Position numbers and translations under genes: made by a program. Positions 1-11,000 of a stretch of 64,000 nt of DNA are shown here, piece after piece. Every line of letters begins with the position of its first letter. The stretch's first letter is position 1. The stretch covers positions 21,889-85,888 of the forward strand of contig NZ_LZSO01000042.1 of NCBI RefSeq assembly GCF_001665785.1, read 5' to 3'. Below the pieces are notes generated by a model that saw nothing but the letters and a program-made list of their open reading frames with translations, was not told the DNA's origin and searched no databases. The stretch is from Mycolicibacterium peregrinum (GTDB taxonomy: Bacteria > Actinomycetota > Actinomycetes > Mycobacteriales > Mycobacteriaceae).

Positions 1-1
1 T

Positions 2-3000
2 GCCAGCACCGATGTGCCGGTGGGGATCGCGACCGCGGGACGCAGCGATCCGGCGCTCGACGAGTTGGTGGGGTTCTTCGTCAATACGTTGGTGCTGCGG
101 GTCGATCTGGAGGGCGACCCCACCATCGCCGAGCTGCTGACCCAGTTGCGTCAGCGCGGCCTGGCCGCCCTCGAACACCAGGACGTACCGTTCGAGGTCT
201 TGGTCGAGCGGCTCAACCCGACGCGCAGCCTGACCCATCATCCGCTGGTACAGGTGATGTTGTCCTGGCAGAACTTCGGGGGCGATCCGGCAACCGGGGC
301 GATGCTGGGTGAGGCCGCGGTAACGCTGCTGCCGGCGGAGACGCGTACCGCCCGCATGGATCTGGTGTTCTCGTTGACCGAGCGCTCCAGCGAATCCGGT
401 GAGCCTGCAGGAATCTCCGGGCTGGTCGAGTTCCGTACCGATGTGTTCGACGCGCCGAGCATCGAGGTGCTGATCGAGCGGTTGCGGCGGGTGCTGGTGG
501 CGATGACGGAGGATCCGTCGCGGTCATTGTCGTCGGTGGATGTTCTCGACGCTGTCGAGTGTGTGCGCCTCGATGGTTTCGGCCACCGCGCGGTGTTGAC
601 GAACCCGGTGACCGAGGCGTCGATTCCTGCGGTGTTCGCGGCGCAGGTGAGGCGCTCCCCGGATGCGGTGGCGCTCAGCTTCGAGGAGCGGTCGCAGACG
701 TATCGGGAGCTGGATGAGGCGTCGAATCGGTTGGCGCACTATCTGACCGAGGTCGGGGCGGGCCCTGGAAAATGTGTGGCATTGCTTCTCGAGCGTTCGG
801 CACAGGCGATCGTGTCGATTCTGGCGGTGCTGAAATCAGGGGCGGCGTATCTGCCCATCGATCCGGCTCATCCGGAAGCCCGGGTGGAGTTCATGTTGTC
901 CGACGCCCGGCCGGTCGCGGTACTCACCGCTGGTGTTCTGGCCGGGCGGGTGAACAACAGTGGTGTGCCGGTGATCGAGGTCGACGACCCCCGTATCGAG
1001 GCACGGTCGACGACCGGATTGGCGGCGGGACCCGAGGCCGACGACATCGCCCACATCATCTACACGTCCGGGACGACGGGTGTCCCCAAGGGCGTGGCGG
1101 TGACGCACGGCAACGTGACACGCCTCTTCGACGGCCTTGACGTCGGTGTGGCGATGGGCCCGGCGCAGGTGTGGGCGGCGTGTTCCTCATTGGCGTTCGA
1201 CTATTCGGTGTGGGAGATCTGGGGCGCGCTGTTGCACGGCAGCCGGCTGGTGGTGGTCCCCGAACAGACCACCCGGTCGGCCCAGGAATTGCAGGCCCTC
1301 CTCGTCGAGGAACGCGTCACGATGTTGAGCCAGACTCCGTCGGCGGTGGGGATGTTGTCGGAAGAGGACCTGGCATCGGTGGCGCTGATGGTTGCCGCCG
1401 AGCCGTGTCCGGCGCAGGTAGTGGATCGGTGGGCACCGGGCCGCGTGATGATCAACGGTTACGGGCCTACCGAGACGACGGTGTATGCCACGATCAGTGC
1501 TCCGTTGCAGGCCGATTGTGGTGCGGTGCCGATTGGCCTGCCGGTGCCGGGCGCGGCACTGTTCGTCTTGGATCGGTGGTTGCGGCCGGTGGCCCAGGGC
1601 GTGGTCGGCGAGTTGTATGTGGCCGGCCGCGGTGTCGGAGTGGGCTATGTGCGCCGGTCCGGTTTGACCGCATCCCGTTTTGTGGCCTGCCCCTTCGCTG
1701 ATTCCGGTCTCCGGATGTATCGCACCGGGGATCTGGTGTCGTGGGACACCGATGGGCAACTGCGGTATGCCGGTCGTGCTGACGAACAGGTCAAGGTTCG
1801 CGGCTATCGCATCGAACTGGGCGAGATCGAGACAGCCCTGGCAGATCTGGACGGGATCAACCAGGCCGTGGTGATCGCTCGCGAGGATCGCCCGGGTGAC
1901 AAGCGCTTGGTCGCCTATGTCACCGAGACACTCGTTGGTGCAGTCGATCCCGTCGAGATCCGGGCCCGGCTCGCACAGCGGCTGCCGTCCTACATGGTGC
2001 CCGCGGTGGTCGTGGTGCTCGAGACATTGCCGTTGACGGTCAACGGCAAACTCGACAAACGTTCTTTGCCCGCACCGGAATACACCGATACCGATCACTA
2101 TCGGGCCCCCGACACCGCGCTCGAAGAAACCCTGGCCGGCATTTACGCCCAGGTGCTCGGACTGGAGCGGGTCGGGGCCGACGATTCGTTCTTCGATCTC
2201 GGTGGGGACTCGCTGTCGGCGATGCGGTTGATCGCCGCGGTCAACACGGCCCTGGATACCGACATGGCGGTGCGCACCCTGTTCGACGCACCTACCGTCG
2301 CCCAGTTGGCGCCCCGGGTGGATGCCGGGTCTGGCGGCCGTGAGCCGCTGAGCCCGCAACAGCGGCCGACGGTCATCCCGCTGTCGTATGCCCAACAACG
2401 ATTGTGGTTCCTCAACCGGTTCGAGGACGGCGCAGCTACCTACAACATGCCTATCGCGTTCCGCATCAACGGCCCGTTGGACGTGCAGGCTTTGGGGGCG
2501 GCACTCGACGACGTGCTGGCCCGGCACGAATCGTTGCGCACGGTTTTCGTCGACGTTGACGGTGTGCCGTCGCAAATCGTGTTGCCCGTGCATGCCGGCA
2601 TGTGGCGTCGCGGCGGCCCGGTGGTGGTGTCGCTGGCGGACAACGATCTGGCCGCCGAGTTGATGGCGCTGGCGGGCTACCGGTTCGATCTTTCGGCCGA
2701 ACCGCCGATCCGGGCGAAGATCTACGAGGTAGGTCCAGAGCAGCACGTGCTCGGGATCATCTTCCACCACATCGCTTTTGACGGATGGTCCATGGCCCCT
2801 ATGGTGCGCGACGTGGCCGAGGCCTATCTGGCGCGTCGGAAAGATCACGCTCCGGAGTGGACGCCGCTGCCGGTGCAATATGCCGACTACACGTTGTGGC
2901 AGCGCACGCACCTCGGCGATGTGGCCGACAGCGACAGTCGGATCGCCGGGCAGTTGGCCTATTGGCGCCACGAACTCGCCGACCTGCCTGAGATCGCGTC

Positions 3001-6000
3001 GCTGCCGACGGATCGGCCCCGGCCGCCCTCACCGAGTTACCGGGGTGACGGCGTCGAGCTGCGCATCGATCCGCAGACGTGGGCACGGCTCAAAGAAGTT
3101 GCGGCCGAGCATCATGCGACCGCGTCGATGGTGTTGCAGGCCGTTGCAGCGGTGGTGCTGCAGCGGGCCGGGGTAGGTGAGGACGTGGCGCTGGGCACGG
3201 CGATCGCCGGTCGGATGGATGCCGCGCTGAACGATCTGGTGGGTTTCTTCGTCAACACTTGGGTGTTGCGGATCGGTGTGAATCCACAACAGCGGTTCAG
3301 CGAGGTGCTCGATGGGGTGCGGCAGAAGGCGCTGGATGCCTATGCCCATCAGGATGTGCCGTTCGAATTGTTGGTGGAGCAGCTCAATCCGGCGCGCTCG
3401 ACGTCGCATCATCCGCTGTTCCAGGTGGCGATGGTGTTCCAGAACAATGTGCTGCCCGACGTGTCGTTGGACGGAGCCGACATCGAGCCCATTTCCGTGC
3501 TCACCCGCACCGCCAAGTTCGATCTGGATTTCGATATCAGGGAGATACCCGGCGACGGCGCACCGATGGCCGCCGGCGTACTGACGTACGCCACGGATCT
3601 GTTCGACCGCTCCAGCATCGAGCGGTTGGTGGGGTGGTTCGGACGCGTGGTCCATGCGGTGGTGGCCGATTCGTCGGTGGTGGTCGGCGAGGTGAGTTTG
3701 CTGGACCGGGACGAGCGGGAACTGGTACTGCACAGGTGGTCTGGTTCGGGTACGGCCGCCCCGGTTGGCTTGGCCGATCAGTTGCTGGCGGTGGCGGTGG
3801 CGGCCGCTCCGGATGCGGTCGCGATCATCGACGGCGCACGGCAACTGTCGTATCGCGAACTGGACGAGGCCTCAAACCGGCTGGCGCGGGTGTTGATCGC
3901 GGCGGGGGTGGGGCCTGAGTGTGCGGTGGGTGTGGCGATGGGCCGGTCGGCCGAGCTGGTGGTTGCGTGGTGGGCGGTGCTCAAGGCCGGGGGAGTGTAC
4001 GTGCCGGTGGACCGGGCGAATCCGGCCGAGCGGATCGCCACGGTTCTGGACGCTGTCGAGGCCGTCTGCGTATTGACCTGGGGCATTGACACCGTGGCCG
4101 GTGCGGGCACCCGTCCCGTGGTTCGCGTGGACACGCTGGACGCGTCGGGCTGGTCGGCGGACCCGGTCACGCCCGCGGACCGGGCGGCACGGTTGGGAAC
4201 TGACGACGCCGCGTACGTGATCTTCACGTCGGGGTCTACCGGCACGCCGAAGGGCGTTGCCGTGAGCCATGCCGGTTTGTTGGGAGTGGCTGCCGCGCAA
4301 CGTGATCTGTTCGGATCAACGGTCGGACGGCGGGTGCTCATGGTGGCCGCGCCCACCTTCGACGCATCGGTCTTCGAGATGGTCTGGGCGGTTGGTTCGG
4401 CAGCCGCATCTGTGATCGCGGCACCGGATTCCTATGCCGGAGAGGCATTGACCGCTCTCGTGCACGACCAACAGGTCGACACCGGCGTGATCACCCCGAC
4501 GGTTCTGGCGACCCTGGACCGGGCTCAGTTGTCCGGCCGGTTGGAAACTTTGTTGACGGCCGGAGAGGCCTGTCCGCCTGAGTTGGTGGCCGCGTGGGCC
4601 CCGGGCCGCGCGATGCTCAACGCGTACGGCCCGACCGAGGCGACCATCTGGTCGACCTGCACGGCGCCGTTGTCGGCGGGACAGCCGGTGAGTATCGGTG
4701 CGCCGATTCCGGGTGTGTGCGCGCTGGTGCTCGACATACTGCTGAAGCCGGTGCCGGTGGGCGTGGTGGGCGAGCTGTATCTCGCCGGCCCGGCATTGGC
4801 GCGCGGTTACGTGGGCCGACCGGAGTTGACCGCGGACCGGTTCGTGGCCAATCCCTTTGGTGCCGAGCCCGGTAGCCGGATGTATCGCACCGGCGACCTG
4901 GTGCGCTGGACTCCGGACGGCGCGCTTCAGTATCTCGGTCGCGCGGACGCGCAGGTCAAATTGCGCGGACAGCGGCTGGAACTGGGCGAGATCGAGAACA
5001 CCCTGCTGGCCTGTCCGCAGGTCAGTAGGGCCGCCGCCGCGGTCTATCAACGCGACACCGCCGACCATTTGGTTGCCTACGTGGCCCTCGAACAGATCAG
5101 CACCGCCGTTCACGATGCCGAAGTCGTCGATCAGTGGCAGCAGATGTATGACGAGCTGTACGACGAAGAGGTCGAGGCGCCGGAGTTCGGCAGCGACTTC
5201 CGGGGATGGAACAGCAGTTACACCGGTGAACCGATACCGCTGAACCAGATGCGGGAGTGGCGATCTGCCACCGTGGATCGAATTCTTGCACTGCGGCCTC
5301 AGCGGGTGCTGGAGATCGGTGCGGGGTCGGGACTCATTCTCTCCCAGGTCGCTCCGCACTGCGAACATTATGTGGGCACCGACATGTCGGCCGTGGCCAT
5401 GGATACCCTGGCGCGTTCACTGGAGTGCTCCCACATTCCGTGGCGTGAGCGGGTTCAGCTGGTGGCACAGCCGGCGCACGTCACCGGCGACCTCCCGCAC
5501 GAGTACTTCGACACCGTCATCCTCAACTCGGTGATCCAGTACTTCCCCAACGCCGCGTACCTGGCCGAGGTCATCGACAAGGCCATCGCGCTCTTGGCGC
5601 CCGGCGGCAGGCTGTTCCTCGGCGACGTGCGCAACCACAGCCTGCAGGGCGCGTTCCAAACCGGCGTGGCACTGGCGCGCACCGGCAACGGCGCCGACAC
5701 CGACGACATCCGTCAATGGGTTCAGCGGGCACTGCTCGGCGACCCCGAACTACTCCTGTCGCCAGAGTTTTTCACCACCTGGGCGGCAAAGAACTCGTCC
5801 GCGGCCGGCGTCGACATCCAGGTCAAACGTGGCGAATCCGACAACGAACTGACCCGCTACCGCTACGACGTCGTCGTCCACAAGGCGCCCACCCAGGTGT
5901 GTTCGTTGGCTGCGGTTCCGATCTGGGGGTGGACGGACTGCGCCGGCCTGAGCGGGCTGCACGCCGAGTTGTCCGCACAACGGCCGACGATGGTGCGCGT

Positions 6001-8077
6001 CAGCGGAATTCCCCGGTCCAGGGTGATCGCGGATGTGAGCATCGAACAGGCCTTGGCCAGCGGTCTGTCCCTCGCCGATGTCGAGGAGCCCACCGATACG
6101 GCCACACCCGAGCAGTTGTACCGGCTGGGCGAGGCGGCCGGCTATCGGGTCGCGGTCACTTGGGGTGCTCGGTCCGGCACGGTCGATGCTGTCTTCGTCG
6201 CCGTGGCCGACGAGGGGGTTGGTTCGGTGCTGACCGATATGTACCTGCCCTCGGCCGGCAATCAGCAACGTAGTTCCTACGCCAACGATCCCGACGCCAA
6301 CAGCAAGGTCAACGTGGTGCGGCAGTGGTTGGCAGAACGATTGCCCGAGTACATGGTGCCGACCCAGATCATGGTCCTCGAGGAATTCCCCCTCACCTCC
6401 TCGGGCAAGATCGACCGTAAGGCCCTGCCGGAGCCGGTGTTTGCCGCGACCCTCTTCCGGGCGCCGCAGACTCCGGCCGAGAAGACCATCGCCCAGGCAT
6501 TCGCCGAGGTCCTCGGACTCGAGCAGGTCGGCCTCGATGACGACTTCTTCGCATTGGGCGGAGACTCGTTGACCGCCACCCGAGTTTGTGCGCGACTGCA
6601 GTCGGCTTTGGATCGCGAGGTGCCGGTGCGGCATCTGTTCGACTCACCGACCGCCGGAGGCCTCGGCCAATACCTGGACCAGCATCAGAGCAACGGGGCT
6701 CGCCCTCCGCTGCGGGTGATGCCTCGTCCACCGCAGATCCCATTGTCGTACGCGCAGCAGCGGTTGTGGTTCTTCGATCAGTTGCAAGGGCCGTCACCGG
6801 TGTACAACATGGCGGTGGCGCTACGGCTGAGCGGCAGCCTCGCGTCCGACGCGCTGGGCCAGGCACTCGCCGACGTGGTGGGCCGGCACGAGAGCCTGCG
6901 CACGCTGTTCACCGTTTCCGAAGGGATGCCCCAGCAGTCGGTGGTGCCACCGGATCAGGTCCACCTGTGCTGGCAGGTCATCGATGCCGTCGGTTGGCCG
7001 GTCGAACGGTTGGAGGAGGCCATCGGCGCGGTGGCCCGCCACCCGTTCCACCTGGCGACCGAAATACCGCTGCGCGCAACACTTTTCCGTGTAGAAGAGA
7101 ATGAGCACGTCCTGGCGGCGGTGGTGCACCATATCGCCGCCGACGGCTGGTCGGTCACTCCGCTGGTAGCTGATCTGGGTGTGGCCTACGCCAGTCGGTC
7201 CCGGGGACAAGCGCCGAGCTGGGTGCCGTTGCCGGTGCAGTATGCCGATTACACGCTGTGGCAGCGCGAACATCTGGGTGAGCTCACCGATGATGACAGC
7301 CGCATCGCAGAACAGCTGAACTACTGGCGAGAGGCACTGGCCGGACTTCCTGAGCGTCTGCAGTTGCCCACCGACCGGCCCTACCCAAGCGTGGCCGACT
7401 ACCGCGGGGCCACTGTGGCGGTGGACTGGCCGGCCGACTTGCAGCTGCGAATCGCCCAGGTGGCCCGTGAGCACAATGCCACCAGCTTCATGGTGGTCCA
7501 GGCCGCGCTGGCGCTGCTGCTGTCGAAACTCGGTGCCAGTTCGGATGTGGCGGTGGGAATCACCGTTGCCGGACGCAACGATCCGGCGCTCGATGACCTG
7601 GTCGGATTCTTCGTCAACACGTTGGTGTTGCGAGTCGACCTGGCCGGCGACCCGACCATCGGAGAGCTGCTGGAGCAGGTGCGGCAGCGTGGCCTGGCCG
7701 CCTTCGAACATCAGGACGTGCCCTTCGAGGTCGTTGTCGACCGGCTCAAGCCGACCCGATCGCTGGCTTATCACCCACTGGTCCAGGTGCTGTTGTCCTG
7801 GCAGAACCTGGCCTGGCAGCACAGCGGTGATTCCGCCGCCGGGCTGGCACTGGGTGACGTGCGGGCCACCCCGCTATCCGCGGCCACCCACACCGCGCGC
7901 ACGGACCTGACATTTGCCCTTGGTGAGCGCTGGAGCGAGACCGGTGAGCCGGCCGGGATCGGAGGGACTGTGGAGTTCCGCACCGATGTTTACGACACGA
8001 ACACCGTTGAGCGGCTCATTGAGCGGTTACGCCGGGTGCTGGTGGCGATGACCGCAGAGGCAGAGGAGCTGTCATGA
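2..8077 (+). CDS. Non-ribosomal peptide synthetase, 5'-truncated: (C)-A-T-C-A(MT)-T-C
   Basis: This is the 3' part of a giant NRPS that activates and condenses amino acids into a peptide in the cytosol. The frame is open from base 2, so the first Met/Val in the window is not the start. In order I see the end of a condensation (C) domain; A1 (about 620-2085, with the YTSGTTGVPKG and NGYGPTE motifs); T1 (FDLGGDS, phosphopantetheine Ser codon at 2210); C (HHIAFDG at 2765); A2 (about 3770-6430) interrupted after its A8 motif by an N-methyltransferase (about 5110-5880, VLEIGAGSG and NSVIQYFP); T2 (Ser at 6566); and a final C (HHIAADG at 7127). T-Ser to C-His distances are 185-187 residues, leaving no room for epimerase domains. 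It ends with C and no A, so its last module is completed by the next gene. It resembles mps1 of GPL loci in context, but the product differs. Function by family: certain. Substrates: unknown. Confidence 0.95.
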   Translation, partial: ASTDVPVGIATAGRSDPALDELVGFFVNTLVLRVDLEGDPTIAELLTQLRQRGLAALEHQDVPFEVLVERLNPTRSLTHHPLVQVMLSWQNFGGDPATGAMLGEAAVTLLPAETRTARMDLVFSLTERSSESGEPAGISGLVEFRTDVFDAPSIEVLIERLRRVLVAMTEDPSRSLSSVDVLDAVECVRLDGFGHRAVLTNPVTEASIPAVFAAQVRRSPDAVALSFEERSQTYRELDEASNRLAHYLTEVGAGPGKCVALLLERSAQAIVSILAVLKSGAAYLPIDPAHPEARVEFMLSDARPVAVLTAGVLAGRVNNSGVPVIEVDDPRIEARSTTGLAAGPEADDIAHIIYTSGTTGVPKGVAVTHGNVTRLFDGLDVGVAMGPAQVWAACSSLAFDYSVWEIWGALLHGSRLVVVPEQTTRSAQELQALLVEERVTMLSQTPSAVGMLSEEDLASVALMVAAEPCPAQVVDRWAPGRVMINGYGPTETTVYATISAPLQADCGAVPIGLPVPGAALFVLDRWLRPVAQGVVGELYVAGRGVGVGYVRRSGLTASRFVACPFADSGLRMYRTGDLVSWDTDGQLRYAGRADEQVKVRGYRIELGEIETALADLDGINQAVVIAREDRPGDKRLVAYVTETLVGAVDPVEIRARLAQRLPSYMVPAVVVVLETLPLTVNGKLDKRSLPAPEYTDTDHYRAPDTALEETLAGIYAQVLGLERVGADDSFFDLGGDSLSAMRLIAAVNTALDTDMAVRTLFDAPTVAQLAPRVDAGSGGREPLSPQQRPTVIPLSYAQQRLWFLNRFEDGAATYNMPIAFRINGPLDVQALGAALDDVLARHESLRTVFVDVDGVPSQIVLPVHAGMWRRGGPVVVSLADNDLAAELMALAGYRFDLSAEPPIRAKIYEVGPEQHVLGIIFHHIAFDGWSMAPMVRDVAEAYLARRKDHAPEWTPLPVQYADYTLWQRTHLGDVADSDSRIAGQLAYWRHELADLPEIASLPTDRPRPPSPSYRGDGVELRIDPQTWARLKEVAAEHHATASMVLQAVAAVVLQRAGVGEDVALGTAIAGRMDAALNDLVGFFVNTWVLRIGVNPQQRFSEVLDGVRQKALDAYAHQDVPFELLVEQLNPARSTSHHPLFQVAMVFQNNVLPDVSLDGADIEPISVLTRTAKFDLDFDIREIPGDGAPMAAGVLTYATDLFDRSSIERLVGWFGRVVHAVVADSSVVVGEVSLLDRDERELVLHRWSGSGTAAPVGLADQLLAVAVAAAPDAVAIIDGARQLSYRELDEASNRLARVLIAAGVGPECAVGVAMGRSAELVVAWWAVLKAGGVYVPVDRANPAERIATVLDAVEAVCVLTWGIDTVAGAGTRPVVRVDTLDASGWSADPVTPADRAARLGTDDAAYVIFTSGSTGTPKGVAVSHAGLLGVAAAQRDLFGSTVGRRVLMVAAPTFDASVFEMVWAVGSAAASVIAAPDSYAGEALTALVHDQQVDTGVITPTVLATLDRAQLSGRLETLLTAGEACPPELVAAWAPGRAMLNAYGPTEATIWSTCTAPLSAGQPVSIGAPIPGVCALVLDILLKPVPVGVVGELYLAGPALARGYVGRPELTADRFVANPFGAEPGSRMYRTGDLVRWTPDGALQYLGRADAQVKLRGQRLELGEIENTLLACPQVSRAAAAVYQRDTADHLVAYVALEQISTAVHDAEVVDQWQQMYDELYDEEVEAPEFGSDFRGWNSSYTGEPIPLNQMREWRSATVDRILALRPQRVLEIGAGSGLILSQVAPHCEHYVGTDMSAVAMDTLARSLECSHIPWRERVQLVAQPAHVTGDLPHEYFDTVILNSVIQYFPNAAYLAEVIDKAIALLAPGGRLFLGDVRNHSLQGAFQTGVALARTGNGADTDDIRQWVQRALLGDPELLLSPEFFTTWAAKNSSAAGVDIQVKRGESDNELTRYRYDVVVHKAPTQVCSLAAVPIWGWTDCAGLSGLHAELSAQRPTMVRVSGIPRSRVIADVSIEQALASGLSLADVEEPTDTATPEQLYRLGEAAGYRVAVTWGARSGTVDAVFVAVADEGVGSVLTDMYLPSAGNQQRSSYANDPDANSKVNVVRQWLAERLPEYMVPTQIMVLEEFPLTSSGKIDRKALPEPVFAATLFRAPQTPAEKTIAQAFAEVLGLEQVGLDDDFFALGGDSLTATRVCARLQSALDREVPVRHLFDSPTAGGLGQYLDQHQSNGARPPLRVMPRPPQIPLSYAQQRLWFFDQLQGPSPVYNMAVALRLSGSLASDALGQALADVVGRHESLRTLFTVSEGMPQQSVVPPDQVHLCWQVIDAVGWPVERLEEAIGAVARHPFHLATEIPLRATLFRVEENEHVLAAVVHHIAADGWSVTPLVADLGVAYASRSRGQAPSWVPLPVQYADYTLWQREHLGELTDDDSRIAEQLNYWREALAGLPERLQLPTDRPYPSVADYRGATVAVDWPADLQLRIAQVAREHNATSFMVVQAALALLLSKLGASSDVAVGITVAGRNDPALDDLVGFFVNTLVLRVDLAGDPTIGELLEQVRQRGLAAFEHQDVPFEVVVDRLKPTRSLAYHPLVQVLLSWQNLAWQHSGDSAAGLALGDVRATPLSAATHTARTDLTFALGERWSETGEPAGIGGTVEFRTDVYDTNTVERLIERLRRVLVAMTAEAEELS

Positions 8078-8081
8078 CCGC
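8048..8081 (+). repeat. Direct repeat ATGACCGC flanking a 26-bp segment at the NRPS gene junction
   Basis: ATGACCGC occurs at 8048-8055 and again at 8074-8081, offset by 26 bp. The first copy lies in the frame of the upstream NRPS (V-A-M-T-A-E), and the second is the start of the downstream NRPS (M-T-A-D-M-S-R-R-L-S-S). Removing one 26-bp unit would join both frames into the C-A linker found elsewhere in these proteins (compare V-T-M-T-A-D-P-S-R-L-L-S-S). The extra segment contains AGAGGAG 5 nt before the ATG and brings the TGA stop into frame. Confidence 0.85.
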
Positions 8082-11000
8082 GGATATGAGTCGACGCCTG
8101 TCGTCGATGGATTTCTTGGACGACGATGAGCACGCCCGGCTGGACGGATGGAGTAATCGGGCAGTGCTGACGGAATCTGCGTCGCTGTCAGAGTCGATTC
8201 CCGCGTTGTTCGCCGCGCAGGCGGCCCTTGCCCCGGAGGCAGTGGCGGTGAGTTTCGAAGGTCATTCGATGACCTACCGAGAACTCGACGAGGCTTCGAA
8301 TCGGCTGGCACATCTGCTGGCAGGTCACGGCGTCGGACCGGGACAGTGTGTGGCGTTGTTGTTTCCGAGGTGCACCGAGGCAATTGTGTCGATTTTGGCG
8401 GTGCTCAAGACCGGGGCCGCATATCTGCCGATCGATCCGATGCATCCTGACGCGCGCATCGAGTTCGTGATCGGCGACGCCGCACCGGTTGCGGCCGTCA
8501 CTACCGCAGGGTTGGCCACGAGGTTGGCCGGATGCGGTCTGCATGTCATCGATTTCGACGATGCCCGCATCGCCACGCAGCGAAGCGCTGCATTGCCGGC
8601 ACCGTTCGCCGATGATGTCGCCTACCTGATCTACACCTCAGGCACCACCGGTGTGCCGAAGGGTGTGGCAATCACGCACCGCAACGTGACGCGGCTGCTG
8701 AGCTCGCTCGAAGGTGATCTGGAGTTGTCGGGGAACGTGTGGACGCAGAGTCATTCGTTGGCTTTCGACTACTCAGTGTGGGAGATCTGGGGCGCGTTGT
8801 TGTACGGCGGCCGGTTGGTGGTGGTGCCCGAAATCGTGTCGCGTTCGCCGCAGGACTTCCATGCGTTGCTGGTTGCTGAACAGGTCACTGTGCTGAGCCA
8901 GACGCCGTCGGCGTTCTACGCACTGCAATCCGCCGATGCGGTGCGGCCTGAACTCGGACGCCGACTGAAGCTGGAGACGGTGGTGTTCGGTGGGGAAGCG
9001 CTTGAACCGCAGCGACTCCGGCTATGGCTCGACAATCACCCGGGTCTGCCGCGCTTGATCAACATGTATGGCATCACCGAGACAACGGTGCACGCTTCGT
9101 TCCGCGAGATCGTCCCGGGCGACGCCGACAACAGTGTTAGCCCTATCGGCGTGCCTTTGGCTCATCTCGGCTTCTTTGTCTTGGATCAATCGTTGCGGCC
9201 GTCGCCGATGGGGGTGGTCGGTGAGTTGTATGTGGTCGGTGCCGGGTTGGGGAGTGGTTACTGGCGTCGGGGAGGGTTGACTGCATCGCGCTTCGTGGCA
9301 TGCCCGTTCGGTGGCAGCGGTGCTCCCGGAACGCGCATGTATCGCACGGGCGACCTCGCGTCCTGGGGTGCAGACGGCCAGCTGCAGTATCTGGGCCGCG
9401 CGGACGAGCAGGTCAAGATCCGCGGGTATCGCATCGAGTTGGGCGAAATCCAAGCAGCTTTGGCCGATCTGGATGGAGTGGACCAGGCGGCGGTCATCAC
9501 GCGAGAAGATCAGCCGGGTAATAAGCGACTGGTCGGATATGTCACCGAACGTGACACTGGCGCAGTCAACCTCGACAAGATCCGGGCCAAGTTGGCCGAG
9601 CGGCTGCCTGCCTACATGGTGCCGGCAGCGGTGGTGGTGATGGCAGCCCTCCCATTGACTGTCAACGGCAAACTCGACAAGCGCGCCCTCCCGGCGCCGG
9701 AATACACCGATCGTGACAGCTACCGTGCCCCGACCACTGCTGTCGAGGAGATTGTGGCCGGCATCTACGCCCAGGTCCTGGGGTTGGAGCGAGTCGGGAT
9801 CGACGACTCCTTCTTCGATCTCGGTGGCGACTCGCTGTCGGCCACACGGTTGATCAACGCGATCAACAGCAGCCTGGACGCCGATCTTGCCGTGCGCGCA
9901 GTGTTCGAGGCGCCCGCGGTGGTCGAGCTGGCGGCGCGCGTCGGCGCCGGTGGTTCGGGCGGGCGTGAACCACTGGTCGCGGTCGACCGAACCGTAGGTC
10001 TCCCGTTGTCGTTCGCCCAACAGAGGCTGTGGTTCCTCGACCAATTGCAAGGTCCGTCACCGGTTTACAACATGGCGGCGGCATTGCGGTTCGATGGCCA
10101 CCTTGATGCGGACGCTCTCGGCCAGGCGCTCGCCGACGTTGTCGGCAGGCAGGAAACCTTGCGCACCTGCTTCACTGCAGTCGACGGGATACCAGAGCAG
10201 GTGGTGGTACCGGCTGATCAGGCTGACTTCGGCTGGCAGGTCATCGATTGTTGCGACTGGTCACCGGAACTACTGGAGGAGGCCATCGGCACGGTACAGC
10301 GGCATACGTTCGATCTGTCTGCCGAGATTCCCTTGCGGGCGACCCTGTTTCGTATTGCTGAGGATCGGCATGTCCTGGTGGTTGCGGTGCACCATATCGC
10401 CGCTGACGGCTGGTCGGTGACACCTTTGACAGCGGATCTGCAGCTGGCCTATGCCAGTCGGTGTGCGGGCCAAGCGCCGGGTTGGGCGCCATTACCGGTG
10501 CAGTACGTGGATTACGCGGTGTGGCAGCGGGCGCACCTCGGAGAGCTCGACGACGGCGACAGCCGCATCGCCGCCCAGGCGGCGTACTGGCAGGATGCGC
10601 TTGCCGGGCTGCCCGAGCGCCTGGAGCTTCCCACCGATCGACCATATCCACCGGTGGCCGATTTCCGCGGGGCGAGTGCCAAGGTCGACTGGCCGGCGGA
10701 GTTGCAGGAGCAGGTCGGCAGGGTAGCTCGTGAACATGATGCGACCAGTTTCATGGTGGTACAAGCTGCGCTGGCGGCGTTGTTGGCGGAGTTGAGCGCC
10801 AGTCCCGATGTGGCAGTGGGATTCCCGATCGCCGGGCGCGGCGATCCCGCGCTCGATGAGCTGGTGGGGTTCTTCGTCAACACTTTGGTATTGCGGGTCG
10901 ACGTGGGTGGAGATCCCACCGTTGCCGACCTCATAGCTCAGGTACGCCAGCGCGCCCTGGCCGCCTATGACCATCAGGATGTCCCGTTCGAGGTGGTGGT

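Noticed and set aside
1187..2971. Long open frame of 594 codons on the minus strand across the first NRPS gene
   Set aside because: It is antisense to strongly supported A, T and C domains. High-GC genes commonly give such open antisense frames, and the translation is rich in Arg, His, Gln and Gly without any motif.
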